From: JBFWUW01 sp050247075
GTDB lineage: Bacteria; Planctomycetota; Planctomycetia; Pirellulales; JBFWUW01
Reading direction: 5' to 3'
DNA length: 64,000 nucleotides
NCBI GenBank assembly: GCA_050247075.1
Contig: JBFWUW010000023.1
Coordinates: forward strand, 1-64,000
The notes under the pieces were generated by a model. That model saw only the letters and a program-made list of their open reading frames with translations, was not told the DNA's origin and made no database searches. Positions 20,790-29,679 of this stretch are shown one piece after another. The translations under genes were made by a program, and so were the position numbers. Positions within the stretch are counted from its first letter, which is position 1; every line of letters begins with the position of its first letter.

Positions 20790-22181
20790 ATGCACGCTTC
20801 TTCCCCCATCGCAACTCCACAGCCGGCCCTGCAAACCCGGCGTGAATTACTGTGCAAATTGGGGGGCGGGCTGGGGGTATTGGGCCTGGGCCCGCTGCTA
20901 ACGGCACATCAGGCCCATGCCGCGTCGGCCGTGCATCATCCGCCGCGAATCAAGCGGGTCATCCATCTGTTTATGAATGGCGGGCCGTTCGGCCCTGACT
21001 TGCTCGACCCCAAGCCGGCCATCAACGAGAACGCTGGCCAGCGGCCGCAAGCGGTGCAACTACGGACGGAAAACGTTACTGGCGGCTTGATGCCGGTGCC
21101 GTACAAGTTTTCCCGGCATGGCCAAAGCGGGTTGGAGATCAGCGAATTGCTGCCCCACCTGGCCCGCCACGCCGACGACCTGTGCGTCATCCGATCAATG
21201 CATACAGACAACCCCAATCACGGGCCGGCACTGTTCATGATGAACAACGGCTCGATCACGCCCACCCGGCCCAGCATGGGGGCTTGGTTCCTGTATGGAC
21301 TGGGGAGCGAGAACGAAGATCTGCCAGGCTACGTGGTGTTTTGTCCGGGCCGGCCGGTGCGGTTCTCGGAGCTGTGGACCAGTTCGTTCTTGCCGGGCGA
21401 GTGCCAGGGAACCTACATCAACCACTCCAATCTCGATCCGCGGAAAATGTTTCCCTACCTGCGGAACGCCACGCTGGACGCCGCCACGCAGCGCCGCCAG
21501 TTGGACTTGATGCGCCAATTGAACGAGGAACACCGCGCCACGCGCACCGCCGACCAGGCCCTGGACGCCCGCATCAAGTCCATGGAGACGGCGTTTCGCA
21601 TGCAGTTTGCCGCGGCGGAGGCCTTTGATATCTCGCAAGAGCCGGCCCAGGTGCGCGAGGAATATGGCACGTCGCATTTTGCCAACGGCTGCCTGCTGGC
21701 GCGGCGCCTGGCCGAGCGCGGCGTCCGCTTTACGCAGATCTATTACGGCGACGGCCAGCCCTGGGACACCCACCGCAACCACGACGCCTCCACCCGCGCT
21801 TTGTGCCAGGATATCGACCGGCCCATGGCGGCCTTGCTGGGCGATTTAAAACGCCGCGGCATGCTGGAGGAAACCTTGGTGATTTGGGGTGGCGAGTTTG
21901 GCCGCACTTCCACCAGCGAAAGCCAGGATGGCCGCGACCACAATCATTGGGGCTTCACCACCTGGCTGGCCGGCGGCGGCGTGCGGGGGGGCATGGCCCA
22001 CGGCGCGACCGACGAGTTTGGCTTTCGGGCCGTGGCCGACAAGGTCCACATTCACGATCTGCACGCCACCATTTTGCACTTGTTGGGCCTGGACCACGAA
22101 CGCCTGACCTATCGCTACGCCGGCCGCGACTATCGTTTAACCGACGTCCACGGCCGCGTAGTGCGAGAGATTTTGGCGTAG
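20790..22181 (+). CDS. DUF1501 family secreted protein
   Basis: About 463 residues. The N terminus carries a twin-arginine-type signal (QTRRELLCKLGGGLGVLGLGPLL), followed by the DUF1501 body (RVIHLFMNGGPFGPDLLDPKP, GRPSMGAWFLYGLGSE-like region, RGMLEETLVIWGGEFGRTSTSE, HDLHATILHLLGLDHERLTYRYAGRDYRLTDVHG). The fold is sulfatase/alkaline-phosphatase-like, but the family's function is unknown. These genes usually sit beside a DUF1549/DUF1553 cytochrome gene in Planctomycetes; here no such partner is present. In-frame alternatives are TTG 20721 and ATG 20739; 20790 places the signal at the usual distance from the N terminus. Confidence 0.9.
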   Translation: MHASSPIATPQPALQTRRELLCKLGGGLGVLGLGPLLTAHQAHAASAVHHPPRIKRVIHLFMNGGPFGPDLLDPKPAINENAGQRPQAVQLRTENVTGGLMPVPYKFSRHGQSGLEISELLPHLARHADDLCVIRSMHTDNPNHGPALFMMNNGSITPTRPSMGAWFLYGLGSENEDLPGYVVFCPGRPVRFSELWTSSFLPGECQGTYINHSNLDPRKMFPYLRNATLDAATQRRQLDLMRQLNEEHRATRTADQALDARIKSMETAFRMQFAAAEAFDISQEPAQVREEYGTSHFANGCLLARRLAERGVRFTQIYYGDGQPWDTHRNHDASTRALCQDIDRPMAALLGDLKRRGMLEETLVIWGGEFGRTSTSESQDGRDHNHWGFTTWLAGGGVRGGMAHGATDEFGFRAVADKVHIHDLHATILHLLGLDHERLTYRYAGRDYRLTDVHGRVVREILA

Positions 22182-22196
22182 ATGAGGCAATTGCGG

Positions 22197-22568
22197 CTAC
22201 GCTTCCGCCGGCGGCACTCCGGGGCTGCTTTCGCGAATGTGGGCCAATGCGGACCAGGCGGCATCCCGCACCGTGTGAATGCGGTCCTTGAGAGCATGGT
22301 TCAAGGCGTCCACGGCGGTTTGCGCGGCGGGCCCAATTCGGCCCAAGGCCTCGGCCGCTTTCCGCCGCACCATGCAGGAACGGTCGCGCAAGGCAGTCGT
22401 CAGCGCCGGCACGGCAGCCGCGGAATTTGGCCCCCATGGTTCTAGCGAATCAATGGCCGCCAGCCGGATCTTGGAATCAGCGTTTTTCAGATGTTCAATC
22501 ATCGTTCGTACCGTTTCGGGTTGCATGAAGTTTGCCAGGGTGGCAAAGAACGGGTTGCTATGCCACAT
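22197..22568 (-). CDS. Small HEAT-repeat protein
   Basis: This 123-residue protein consists of about three HEAT/PBS-lyase-type repeats (SKIRLAAIDSLEPWGPNSAAAVPALTTAL, CMVRRKAAEALGRIGPAAQTAVDALNHAL, HTVRDAAWSALAHI). Such repeats bind proteins; no catalytic motif is seen. Its ATG at 22568 overlaps the end of the upstream gene by 11 bases, so the two are probably translated together. An internal ATG at 22526 would drop 14 residues. It is convergent with the DUF1501 gene. Confidence 0.75.
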   Translation of the reverse strand: MWHSNPFFATLANFMQPETVRTMIEHLKNADSKIRLAAIDSLEPWGPNSAAAVPALTTALRDRSCMVRRKAAEALGRIGPAAQTAVDALNHALKDRIHTVRDAAWSALAHIRESSPGVPPAEA

Positions 22569-22950
22569 GTCGTTCCGCGTTGTCTTCCCACTCGATATAA
22601 GGATTCACGGCGTGCGAACGCAGCCACGCGCCGGGTTCCAACGGATTGGCCTCGCCCCACGCCCGCCAGACGACGGAGTTCAGCCATTCCACGTTGTTCG
22701 ACTTAACAATTAGCACCCAGGTATGGCCGATATCGCATAGGCCAAAGCCCAAAACCTCGGCCCCGTTTTGCGGCAGCTTGTGCCGCAGCCAGGTCACCTC
22801 GCGGTGTGTCCGTTCGTCCTGGTCGTACCCATCGTTGCCAAAGGCAATGGCCACGCCGGGCCTGTTCCAGGGGACCGCGCCGCACAGCGTGCATCCCAGG
22901 CGTTCTTTCACTTCCAAAGCCAATTCGCTCGCCAATTGATTCCAGTTCAT
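22558..22950 (-). CDS. Conserved-looking protein of unknown function
   Basis: This 130-residue cytoplasmic protein is rich in Trp and starts MNWNQLASELALEVKERLGC. Visible features are a CTLC pair (about residues 20-23), GVAIAFGNDGYDQDERTHREV, and a WVLIVKSNNVEWLNSVVWRAWGE segment. No known family was recognised. ATG 22950 is preferred to a longer in-frame start at 23028 because the added residues are Arg/Ser-rich. It overlaps the HEAT-repeat gene by 11 bases, suggesting a functional pair. Confidence 0.65.
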   Translation of the reverse strand: MNWNQLASELALEVKERLGCTLCGAVPWNRPGVAIAFGNDGYDQDERTHREVTWLRHKLPQNGAEVLGFGLCDIGHTWVLIVKSNNVEWLNSVVWRAWGEANPLEPGAWLRSHAVNPYIEWEDNAERHVA

Positions 22951-23396
22951 AAGTCGCGTTTGTCTCGTGGAGGACCATCGTGGCACGCCAGCATTCCTTG
23001 GCGAACGACCCCGCTGGCAAGCCGCCAAGACGGGTGTCGCAACTCCATCAACGAACGCATCCTACACGCCAATCGCCAATCACCAAGAAAATGGTAAAAG
23101 CTTTGTATGGAATGGTTTATGACGCCCGCAGGGTCTTCGTAACCGTTGCCAGCAGGTGCCGTCAGGCGCACCGCGGTGATTGGCAAACCGCGAATGGCCA
23201 CCATTTCGCGGGCACTTCTCGGTGGAATGCCGTCTGATGACAAGAAAGAACCAGTCCAGCAAGAGGCAGCGCAAAGAATTGCTCACCAGAAGTGGGGCGC
23301 GCGCGGAGAATTGCCGATGAATCGACAGCCCCGGCGGACTGCCAGGGGGCTTGGTTTAGCTACGGAGGATGTAGTCTTGAATGGCCTGAAACAGCT
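22951..23396. other. Gap downstream of rpsU
   Basis: These 446 bases contain only short overlapping reading frames without codon-like structure or ribosome sites. No RNA gene or repeat was recognised. Confidence 0.4.
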
Positions 23397-23585
23397 TCAG
23401 GCAACCTTGCCACGGCGGGCGCGACGCTCGGCACGCAGACGGGCACGGCGGCGGGTTTCGCTCGGTTTTTCGTAGTACTCCTTGCGGCGCATTTCTTTTT
23501 TAATTCCGCTCCGCTCCACCAACTTTCGGAATCGACGCACGGCCTCCTGGATGGATTCGCGGTCACGGACGTTCAACTTTACCAC
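23397..23585 (-). CDS. rpsU: 30S ribosomal protein S21
   Basis: This 62-residue basic protein begins MVKLNVRDRESIQEAVRRFRKLVERSGIK and continues with KEYYEKPSETRRRARLRAERRARR, the S21 signature. It binds 16S rRNA near the 3' end. The start is a GTG at 23585 with a good AGGAG site 6-7 bases upstream. It appears to be a single-gene unit. Confidence 0.97.
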   Translation of the reverse strand: MVKLNVRDRESIQEAVRRFRKLVERSGIKKEMRRKEYYEKPSETRRRARLRAERRARRGKVA

Positions 23586-23866
23586 TCACGGCTCCTTTCT
23601 CGAGTTTCGTATGGCTTGAAATCTTGACATCAAAATCTTCGCTGAAAAGGCAGTTAGACTGCCCAAGCAACCATGCACAAACGGTGCTTTCCGCTGGACT
23701 CTGAAAATCCTAAACCGAACGGACTGAGCAATTTAACGCACACAGGCCCCCGTTGTCCAGATCGGCCACGGCAAGTTTTTTGGTCCTTCTGGCAAGAGCG
23801 TTGGCCGCCAGCCAGCCGTATGTCCGCCATCGTCCCACGAAACCAGCGAATTTCGCGGGGAAACGT

Positions 23867-24901
23867 TCACTTGGCGGGCGTAAAGACTTGCTTCCAATCG
23901 GCTTGCATATTCACGACGATCCACCCACGCTCCTTGGCGGCGGCCAGGGCTTCGACCAGCTTGCCGCTGCTTTTGGGATGGCTGTCGTAGGCGTATTCGC
24001 GTTTCTCATCGGTGTGATGCACAAGCAGCCCAAAGCGGCGGGCCTCGCCGATGGTTGTGTATTGCAGCATTTCGTGGTCGCCGTCGGAATTGCCAAAGCA
24101 CATCACCGGCTGGCGGCCAATAAAATGGTAAATCGCCACGGGCTTGCCAGCCTTGTCATCGAAATGAGCCAGCTCCGGAAGAATGGTGATTGTCGGCTTG
24201 TCACCCACGAGTTCGTATTTGGTCTTGAAAACCGTCCCAATGACTTGTTCCGGCGGAATGCCGTACGTCTTTTCCGCAAACACCCGCATGAAATCGGCGC
24301 TGCCGCCGGAGACGATGTACGTCTTGTAGCCATTGGCCCGCAGATACGAAAGAACTTCCTGCATGGGCAGATAAGTGCAATCGGCATAGGGCCGTTTGAA
24401 TCGCGGATGCCGCGCGGTGGAGAACCAATCTTTGACCGCGTGACTGAATTCACCGGCGGTCTGTCCCGAGTGCGTGTCCACGACTATTTGCCGCAATAAC
24501 TTCAGATGGTCGGCGGTCAAGGCGGTGACATCGCCGGCGGCCACGGCTTTGTACGCGGGCTGTTCCTTCAACTCCGACCGTTCCGCCAGCAACTTCTTGG
24601 CCTGGTCGAGCGAAAATGCGACTTCAAACGGCATGGGGTTTTCTGGCCATAGCGTGCCATCGTTATCAAACACGGCAATCCGCCCGTCGATTGGGATGTG
24701 ATCGGGTGATCCAGGGCGAGTTGTTCTCGCGACGAAATCCAGAATCGCCTTCTTGGTCGTTCCCGCATTCCAAGACGGCAGCGGATCGGCCTCCACCGCC
24801 TGCTGCTCGTGGAGCCGCGGCAATGAAACGGCCGATCCAAGCCAACCGACCACGACGGAAAGGGCCAGACAAAATGGGTGAAATCGCACGTGGTAAGACA
24901 T
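23867..24901 (-). CDS. Exported HAD-superfamily phosphatase
   Basis: This 344-residue protein has an N-terminal hydrophobic segment (about 8-25, LALSVVVGWLGSAVSL), so it is probably exported. HAD motif I is AVFDNDGTLWPEN (nucleophile Asp in DNDGT), motif II YIVSGGSADFM, and motif IV PVMCFGNSDGDHEMLQY. It belongs near the phosphoserine-phosphatase-like acid phosphatases (haloacid dehalogenase-like hydrolase). ATG 24901 has a GGGG site upstream; ATG 24913 and 24952 are alternatives. It follows the sulfatase gene's 3' side in the same orientation across a 286-base gap, hinting at a shared scavenging role (inferred). Confidence 0.85.
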   Translation of the reverse strand: MSYHVRFHPFCLALSVVVGWLGSAVSLPRLHEQQAVEADPLPSWNAGTTKKAILDFVARTTRPGSPDHIPIDGRIAVFDNDGTLWPENPMPFEVAFSLDQAKKLLAERSELKEQPAYKAVAAGDVTALTADHLKLLRQIVVDTHSGQTAGEFSHAVKDWFSTARHPRFKRPYADCTYLPMQEVLSYLRANGYKTYIVSGGSADFMRVFAEKTYGIPPEQVIGTVFKTKYELVGDKPTITILPELAHFDDKAGKPVAIYHFIGRQPVMCFGNSDGDHEMLQYTTIGEARRFGLLVHHTDEKREYAYDSHPKSSGKLVEALAAAKERGWIVVNMQADWKQVFTPAK

Positions 24902-24972
24902 CAGCAACCCCATCTGTTTCGTATCAGTGATTCCGCAAACAACTGGCCCCAACGCTACTCCATATCGCAGGT

Positions 24973-24990
24973 GGCACGGTCAGTCGTGCC
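24973..24990. other. Small inverted repeat upstream of the HAD phosphatase gene
   Basis: GGCACG-gtcagt-CGTGCC can form a 6-bp hairpin in the gap between the sulfatase stop and the phosphatase start. It could be a weak terminator or an operator. Nothing else was recognised in this 286-base gap. Confidence 0.3.
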
Positions 24991-25187
24991 CGTGGACCGA
25001 GACGGGTATTGATGGCATGAATTACCCAAGCATAGCCAACCGCAGACTCATTGCACGCGGAAGGTCCGGCAAAAGAATTCATCCGCCTGCCTGAAGATCA
25101 CCGCCGGTCTCTGCCACCTTGCCTCGACAGATGGGCTAATAATTAGGATTGAACTCGCCCTAAAAAAGAGCCCGCGATCCCATGCCA

Positions 25188-27584
25188 TTACTTCAGCTCC
25201 ACGCTGACCTTCTCAATCTTGCCGGTAAACTTGAACGGCAACTTGTATGTAAAATCGACCGCCGAGCCGGTATCCATGCCAATGTCGATCCCCTCTCCAA
25301 GCGAGAACTGCAAGGGGACGGTCCTGGGCAGCTTTCCTTCTCCCACCTGCTTGCCGTTGGCCAATATCGCCACGCTGGCGGGTTTCCCCCGTTCACCCGG
25401 CTTGCCCGCGTATTTGATATCAACCGTCAGCGACACCTTGCCAGAGGGAATCGCCGTGGAACGAATGGTGTAACGTTCGATCGCCAACATGTTGTAGACA
25501 AAATGGGCCTGGCCATCGCGCAGATAAAGCCCACAACCGCCGGTCAGGCCGCCATCCGTGAAGACCATCCCTTCGGCACCCCCCTCTGGGATTTCAATTT
25601 CCGCCTCGATCGAGAACGACTTGTTCAAGACCGGCGGGCAGGCCCCATCCGGCAGCGCGATCTGGCCAGGATAGTAAGTATACTTGTCGCGTTTGCCCGC
25701 CAGGCTGGGCCGGCCTTGCAGTTCCGCGTTCAATCGCTCCACGGCGCGCCAATCGAGCGGCAAGACCTGGTATTTTTCGGCTTCCTTCCAAAACAGGGCT
25801 TCCAGCTCTTTGACCTTCTCGGGGTGTTTGGTTGCGAGATCCATCCTTTGGGAAAAGTCGTCCGCCACATGGTATAGCTCCCACTGCGCGGTCAACGGGT
25901 CAAACTCGCCGCGCGTCGGTTCCCACGGGACAAAGCTGCGGCTGGATGCCATCCAGCCATCGTGGTACAGGCCGCGATTGACCAGCATTTCAAAGTATTG
26001 CGTTTGGCGGGTCTCTGGGGCCGCCTTGTCGATCAACGACTTGAGAAAGCTCCGTCCCTCGATCGGCCTTTGCGCAATGCCATTCAACATTTCCGGCGGG
26101 GTGATACCGATGGCCTCGTACAGCGTCGGCACGATATCAATCACATGCAGAAACTGCGACCGCACGCCGCCACGATCTTTGATTTTCGCCGGCCACGAGA
26201 CAATCATCGGATTGCGCGTGCCGCCAAAATGGCTGGCCACTTGTTTGGTCCACTGAAACGGCGTGTTCATGGCGTGCGCCCAAGCGCTGGGAAAATGGTT
26301 AAACCACTTCGGCCCGCCGATCTCTTCGATGTGGGCCAGGTTCTCTTCCCAACTCTCTGGAAAGCCGTTGAAGAACAGATTTTCGTTCAGGCTTCCTTCC
26401 AGTCCCCCTTCGGCACTCGCGCCGTTGTCCCCCACGATATAGATGTAAATCGTGTTCTCGGCATTCGGCATCTGCTGAACGGCATCGATCACCCGGCCCA
26501 TGTGGTGGTCAACATGGGCCGCATAGCCCGCGAAGACTTCCATCATGCGGGCGTACACCTTTTTCTGGCCGTCGTTGAGCGTGTCCCAGGCGGGCAAGCC
26601 CTCGCTGCGCGGAGTCAATACGGTGTTTGGCGGAATGACGCCCAGCTTCTTCTGCCGGGCGATGGTTGCCTCGCGGTAGGCATCCCAACCTTCGTCGAAG
26701 TCTCCCTTGAACTTGTCGATCCACTCTTGCGGCGCATGATGCGGCGCGTGGTTGGCGCCCGGCGCGACGTACAGAAAGAACGGCTTATCCGGGGCGATGC
26801 TCGTGACTTTCCGCGTCCAGTCGATCGCCCTACCGGCTAGATCCTCGGTCAGGTGGTAATGTGGATCGCTGCTCTTGGGAACCAGATTGCGGTTCTCGAA
26901 CAGCAGGGGATCCCAATGGTTCATGTCGCCCGCGTTGAATCCGTAGAAATAATCGAAACCCAATCCGTTAGACCAATGGTCGAACGGCCCGACCGCGCTC
27001 GTCTCCCAGGCGGGCGTATTGTGGTTCTTGCCGATCCAAGCAGTCATATACCCGTTCTGGCGCAGCACCTCGCCGATCGTGCCGCAACTGCGTGGCAACA
27101 CGCAGGTATAGCCGTCGTAGCCTGTCGCGGCCTCGGTGATCACGCCCGTCGCCGCCGAGTGATGGTTGCGGCCGGTAATCAAGGCCGCCCGCGTCGGACT
27201 GCACAGCGCCGTGGTATGGAATCGGTTGTACTTCAAGCCTTCCGCCGCCAACTTATCGAGCGTTGGCGAGGGGATGCCGCCGCCAAAGGTGGAATACTGC
27301 CCGAAGCCCGTGTCGTCCAGCATGATTAACACGACATTCGGAGCACCTTTCGGGGCTTGAATCGGCTGCGGAAACTCGGGCGGGTCGGAGTCCTTGTACG
27401 TCTTGCCGACTTTTCCCTTGAACTTGAAGTCGGGCCGGGGAAAAACCTTGGGTGTACCGCCGGCCGCGAGATCTGTCTTGCGCTGTTGCGCCAACGATTC
27501 CGCCATGCGGCCAGACGCCGCCAGCCAGCCCAGCAGGCAACTCAAGGCGACGGTTGCGCACTTTAGGAAACGCTTGTTAGCCAT
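25188..27584 (-). CDS. Type I arylsulfatase (S1 family), exported
   Basis: This 798-residue sulfatase has a signal peptide (about 1-30), then APNVVLIMLDDTGFGQYSTFGG with the metal-binding Asp pair. The activation motif CSPTRAALITGR follows, whose Cys would become formylglycine by FGE, then YVAPGANHAPHHAP and VGDNGASAEGG. The last 150 residues form a beta-sandwich (NKSFSIEAEIEIPEGGAEG onward), as in AtsA-like S1_4 enzymes. ATG 27584 is preferred over ATG 27593 because AGGAG ends 9 bases before it, whereas it abuts the upstream ATG. Planctomycetes use such enzymes on sulfated polysaccharides; the substrate here is unknown. No FGE gene is in the window. Confidence 0.95.
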   Translation of the reverse strand: MANKRFLKCATVALSCLLGWLAASGRMAESLAQQRKTDLAAGGTPKVFPRPDFKFKGKVGKTYKDSDPPEFPQPIQAPKGAPNVVLIMLDDTGFGQYSTFGGGIPSPTLDKLAAEGLKYNRFHTTALCSPTRAALITGRNHHSAATGVITEAATGYDGYTCVLPRSCGTIGEVLRQNGYMTAWIGKNHNTPAWETSAVGPFDHWSNGLGFDYFYGFNAGDMNHWDPLLFENRNLVPKSSDPHYHLTEDLAGRAIDWTRKVTSIAPDKPFFLYVAPGANHAPHHAPQEWIDKFKGDFDEGWDAYREATIARQKKLGVIPPNTVLTPRSEGLPAWDTLNDGQKKVYARMMEVFAGYAAHVDHHMGRVIDAVQQMPNAENTIYIYIVGDNGASAEGGLEGSLNENLFFNGFPESWEENLAHIEEIGGPKWFNHFPSAWAHAMNTPFQWTKQVASHFGGTRNPMIVSWPAKIKDRGGVRSQFLHVIDIVPTLYEAIGITPPEMLNGIAQRPIEGRSFLKSLIDKAAPETRQTQYFEMLVNRGLYHDGWMASSRSFVPWEPTRGEFDPLTAQWELYHVADDFSQRMDLATKHPEKVKELEALFWKEAEKYQVLPLDWRAVERLNAELQGRPSLAGKRDKYTYYPGQIALPDGACPPVLNKSFSIEAEIEIPEGGAEGMVFTDGGLTGGCGLYLRDGQAHFVYNMLAIERYTIRSTAIPSGKVSLTVDIKYAGKPGERGKPASVAILANGKQVGEGKLPRTVPLQFSLGEGIDIGMDTGSAVDFTYKLPFKFTGKIEKVSVELK

Positions 27585-27944
27585 GGCGCTCATCTCCTGA
27601 AGAACGAGGTTGCATGATTGTGTTGCCGTCGCGCGGATGCCTTAAGGGTGGCCCCAATTCGCCCGTTGAATGCGACCGTTCGCAAGAATGCTTGCACAAG
27701 ACTGGATATGCCAGCAGTGTTGTCGGCCCCGTCGCCAGAGTCAAGCACTGCACTGCGCCGGCCGGTTGAATTCATCAGAAACTATTGAATCCTCAACGCA
27801 TGGCTTGTTCCACCGCGGAAATCTCGGGGAACGAGAACCAAACGGGGCTTCGATTTTGCTAATCAGAGTTCAACATCCGTGGCCTATACTTGAAGGGGGA
27901 CTGCCGCAGTTAGGGGCGGAATCGCATTGCCCGTTCCTCCGTCC
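27585..27944. other. Gap between divergent sulfatase and acyltransferase genes
   Basis: These 360 bases include the sulfatase ribosome site (27594-27598, AGGAG on the minus strand) and presumably two promoters. No gene or RNA was recognised. Confidence 0.4.
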
Positions 27945-29111
27945 ATGTCCGTGACGCACCAGAACATGCCGCTTCGCCTGGTTGAACTTCGTTCCCTCGT
28001 TGAGTTCCTCGCCGCGGCCGCGGTTTGGGACAATCTTTGGTTGCGCAGCGATGTGGCGGCCCCCACGGTGCGGGCTGAGTTGCTGGCGGGTTGGGTCGAG
28101 CAATTCGCTCCGCGGCAGAGATTCTTGGCCTTGATCGTGGAAGAGAATGGACGATGGGTAGCAGGGTTGGCCTTGGCTGGCGCACGACTCAAACGGCTGG
28201 TGCCAGTAGGCCGCCTGACACAAAACCCTTGGGCACAATGCGGCGACTTGTTGCTCGACCCGGAATGCGATGCCACGGCCGCTTGCCGGCTGCTCGTCGA
28301 AGGCCTGGCCGCGGGGCCTTGGCCGCTGCTTTGCCTGGACGACGTTCCATTGGAGGCTCCGCGTTGGCTGCGCTTTCGCGCGGCGCTTGATGCCTTGGGC
28401 GTGCCGGCGCTGGCTCGTTGCGACTACCATGTTGGGCAGGTAGAAATCCCCGCCGACTGGTCGGCCTTGGAGAGCCACTGGTCGCGCAATCATCGCCATA
28501 AACTGCGGCGTATTGCCAACAAGCTAGAGCGGCAAGGGCCGGTGGAATTGCAACGGTACACCCACCCCGACCCGGCCGAGGTTCCCGCGTTGCTGCGGCG
28601 GGCCTTTGAATTAGAGGCCCGCGGCTGGAAAGGGGACGGCGGCACTTCCGTCATGTCGCAACCGGCCCTATTTGAATACTACAGTCGCATCGGCATCCAA
28701 CTGGCGGCAGCCAGCGAACTCGACCTGGCGTTTTTATCCCTGGGTGGGCAGGACATTGCCTTTCATTGCGGCAGCCGGGCTAAGGGGACGACGTTTGGTT
28801 CCAAAATTGGCTACGACGAAAAATTCGCCGAGTGCAGCCCTGGCAATGCCTTGATCGACCGACTGTTGCGGGCGTTGCACGCGGAGCATGGGGCCTGGAC
28901 CCACGACTTTGCCGGCCCGCTGAGCGACTGGACTGGCAGGTTTGCCACCCGGCGGTATTCGGTGGGTCGATTGATGGTAGCCTCTCGCGGCGTTTGGGGC
29001 CGCCTGCTGTTGCGGGTTTATGCCGGCTGGCGGCCCGTTCAACAAGACGTGGTCGAGGAAAATGGCGATAGCCACTTCGCGAGTACGGCCATCTCCGATA
29101 AAATTGGCTGA
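27945..29111 (+). CDS. FemAB/GNAT-like acyltransferase (Acetyltransf_6 type)
   Basis: This 388-residue cytoplasmic protein resembles the GNAT-like BioF2/FemAB group. A C-terminal half carries the double helix motif HWSRNHRHKLRRIANKLERQG, the AFELEARGWKGDGGTS segment (a hallmark of this group), and a beta-rich core with ISLGGQDIAFHCGSR-like sequence and YDEKFAECSPGNAL. Related proteins add amino-acyl or acyl groups in polysaccharide or envelope synthesis. ATG 27945 is the first good start; TTG 27927 and ATG 27966 are alternatives. The next gene begins directly at the stop codon, so the pair is cotranscribed. Confidence 0.85.
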   Translation: MSVTHQNMPLRLVELRSLVEFLAAAAVWDNLWLRSDVAAPTVRAELLAGWVEQFAPRQRFLALIVEENGRWVAGLALAGARLKRLVPVGRLTQNPWAQCGDLLLDPECDATAACRLLVEGLAAGPWPLLCLDDVPLEAPRWLRFRAALDALGVPALARCDYHVGQVEIPADWSALESHWSRNHRHKLRRIANKLERQGPVELQRYTHPDPAEVPALLRRAFELEARGWKGDGGTSVMSQPALFEYYSRIGIQLAAASELDLAFLSLGGQDIAFHCGSRAKGTTFGSKIGYDEKFAECSPGNALIDRLLRALHAEHGAWTHDFAGPLSDWTGRFATRRYSVGRLMVASRGVWGRLLLRVYAGWRPVQQDVVEENGDSHFASTAISDKIG

Positions 29112-29576
29112 ATGCCCACGCTTTACGAAAAACTTGGCGTCCGGTTTCAGTTTCCCGACAATTGGATCCTGGACGAAAAAGAGGCGTTGGACGGCGACAA
29201 TTCGGTGACTGTCTACAGTCCCGATGGCGCATTCTGGTCGCTGGCCATCCATTCGCCCGTCGTTCGCCCCAGCGAGTTGTGCGCGGCGGCCGTCAAGGCC
29301 ATGCGCAAGGAGTACGACGAACTCGACTCCGAACCGGTGGAAGAGACCGTTGCCGGCCACGACCTGGTTGGGTTCGATTTGAACTTCTACTGCCTCGACC
29401 TGACCAATACGGCCTTGGTGAGGGCCATCCGCACGGAACAGCGTAGCCTGTTGGTGTTGTGCCAGGCCGAAGACCGCGAATTCGCCCAAGTCGAGCCGGT
29501 ATTTCGCGCCATGATGCACAGCCTGCTCAGCCAAACGCCCGCCACATCGATGTCGCCCGAGTCCAACGTGGAATGA
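29112..29576 (+). CDS. Small protein of unknown function, coupled to acyltransferase
   Basis: This 154-residue soluble protein has no signal peptide. It opens with YEKLGVRFQFPDNWILDEKEALDGDNSVTVYSP, a pattern reminiscent of PsbP/DcrB-like domains (weak resemblance only), and ends with a Ser/Thr-rich tail. Its ATG is immediately adjacent to the TGA of the acyltransferase gene, so translation is probably coupled. Function unknown. Confidence 0.75.
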   Translation: MPTLYEKLGVRFQFPDNWILDEKEALDGDNSVTVYSPDGAFWSLAIHSPVVRPSELCAAAVKAMRKEYDELDSEPVEETVAGHDLVGFDLNFYCLDLTNTALVRAIRTEQRSLLVLCQAEDREFAQVEPVFRAMMHSLLSQTPATSMSPESNVE

Positions 29577-29580
29577 GATC

Positions 29581-29640
29581 TGTAGGAGGCGATTCCATCG
29601 CCGATTATGCCGTAAGAGCGGTCTCTGACGGTGATAATAC
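29581..29640. repeat. Third copy of the GGCGAT hairpin repeat
   Basis: TGTAGGAGGCGAT-tcc-ATCGCC (hairpin 29588-29602) is followed by a diverged second half. It is the reverse-oriented counterpart of the copy at 60-83, which reads ATCGGCGATGGAATCGCC then TCCTACA. It lies four bases past a stop codon, like the copy near rho. Confidence 0.65.
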
Positions 29641-29679
29641 GGTCTCTCGTACGCCCTGATATTGTCGTCGGTCTTTGTT

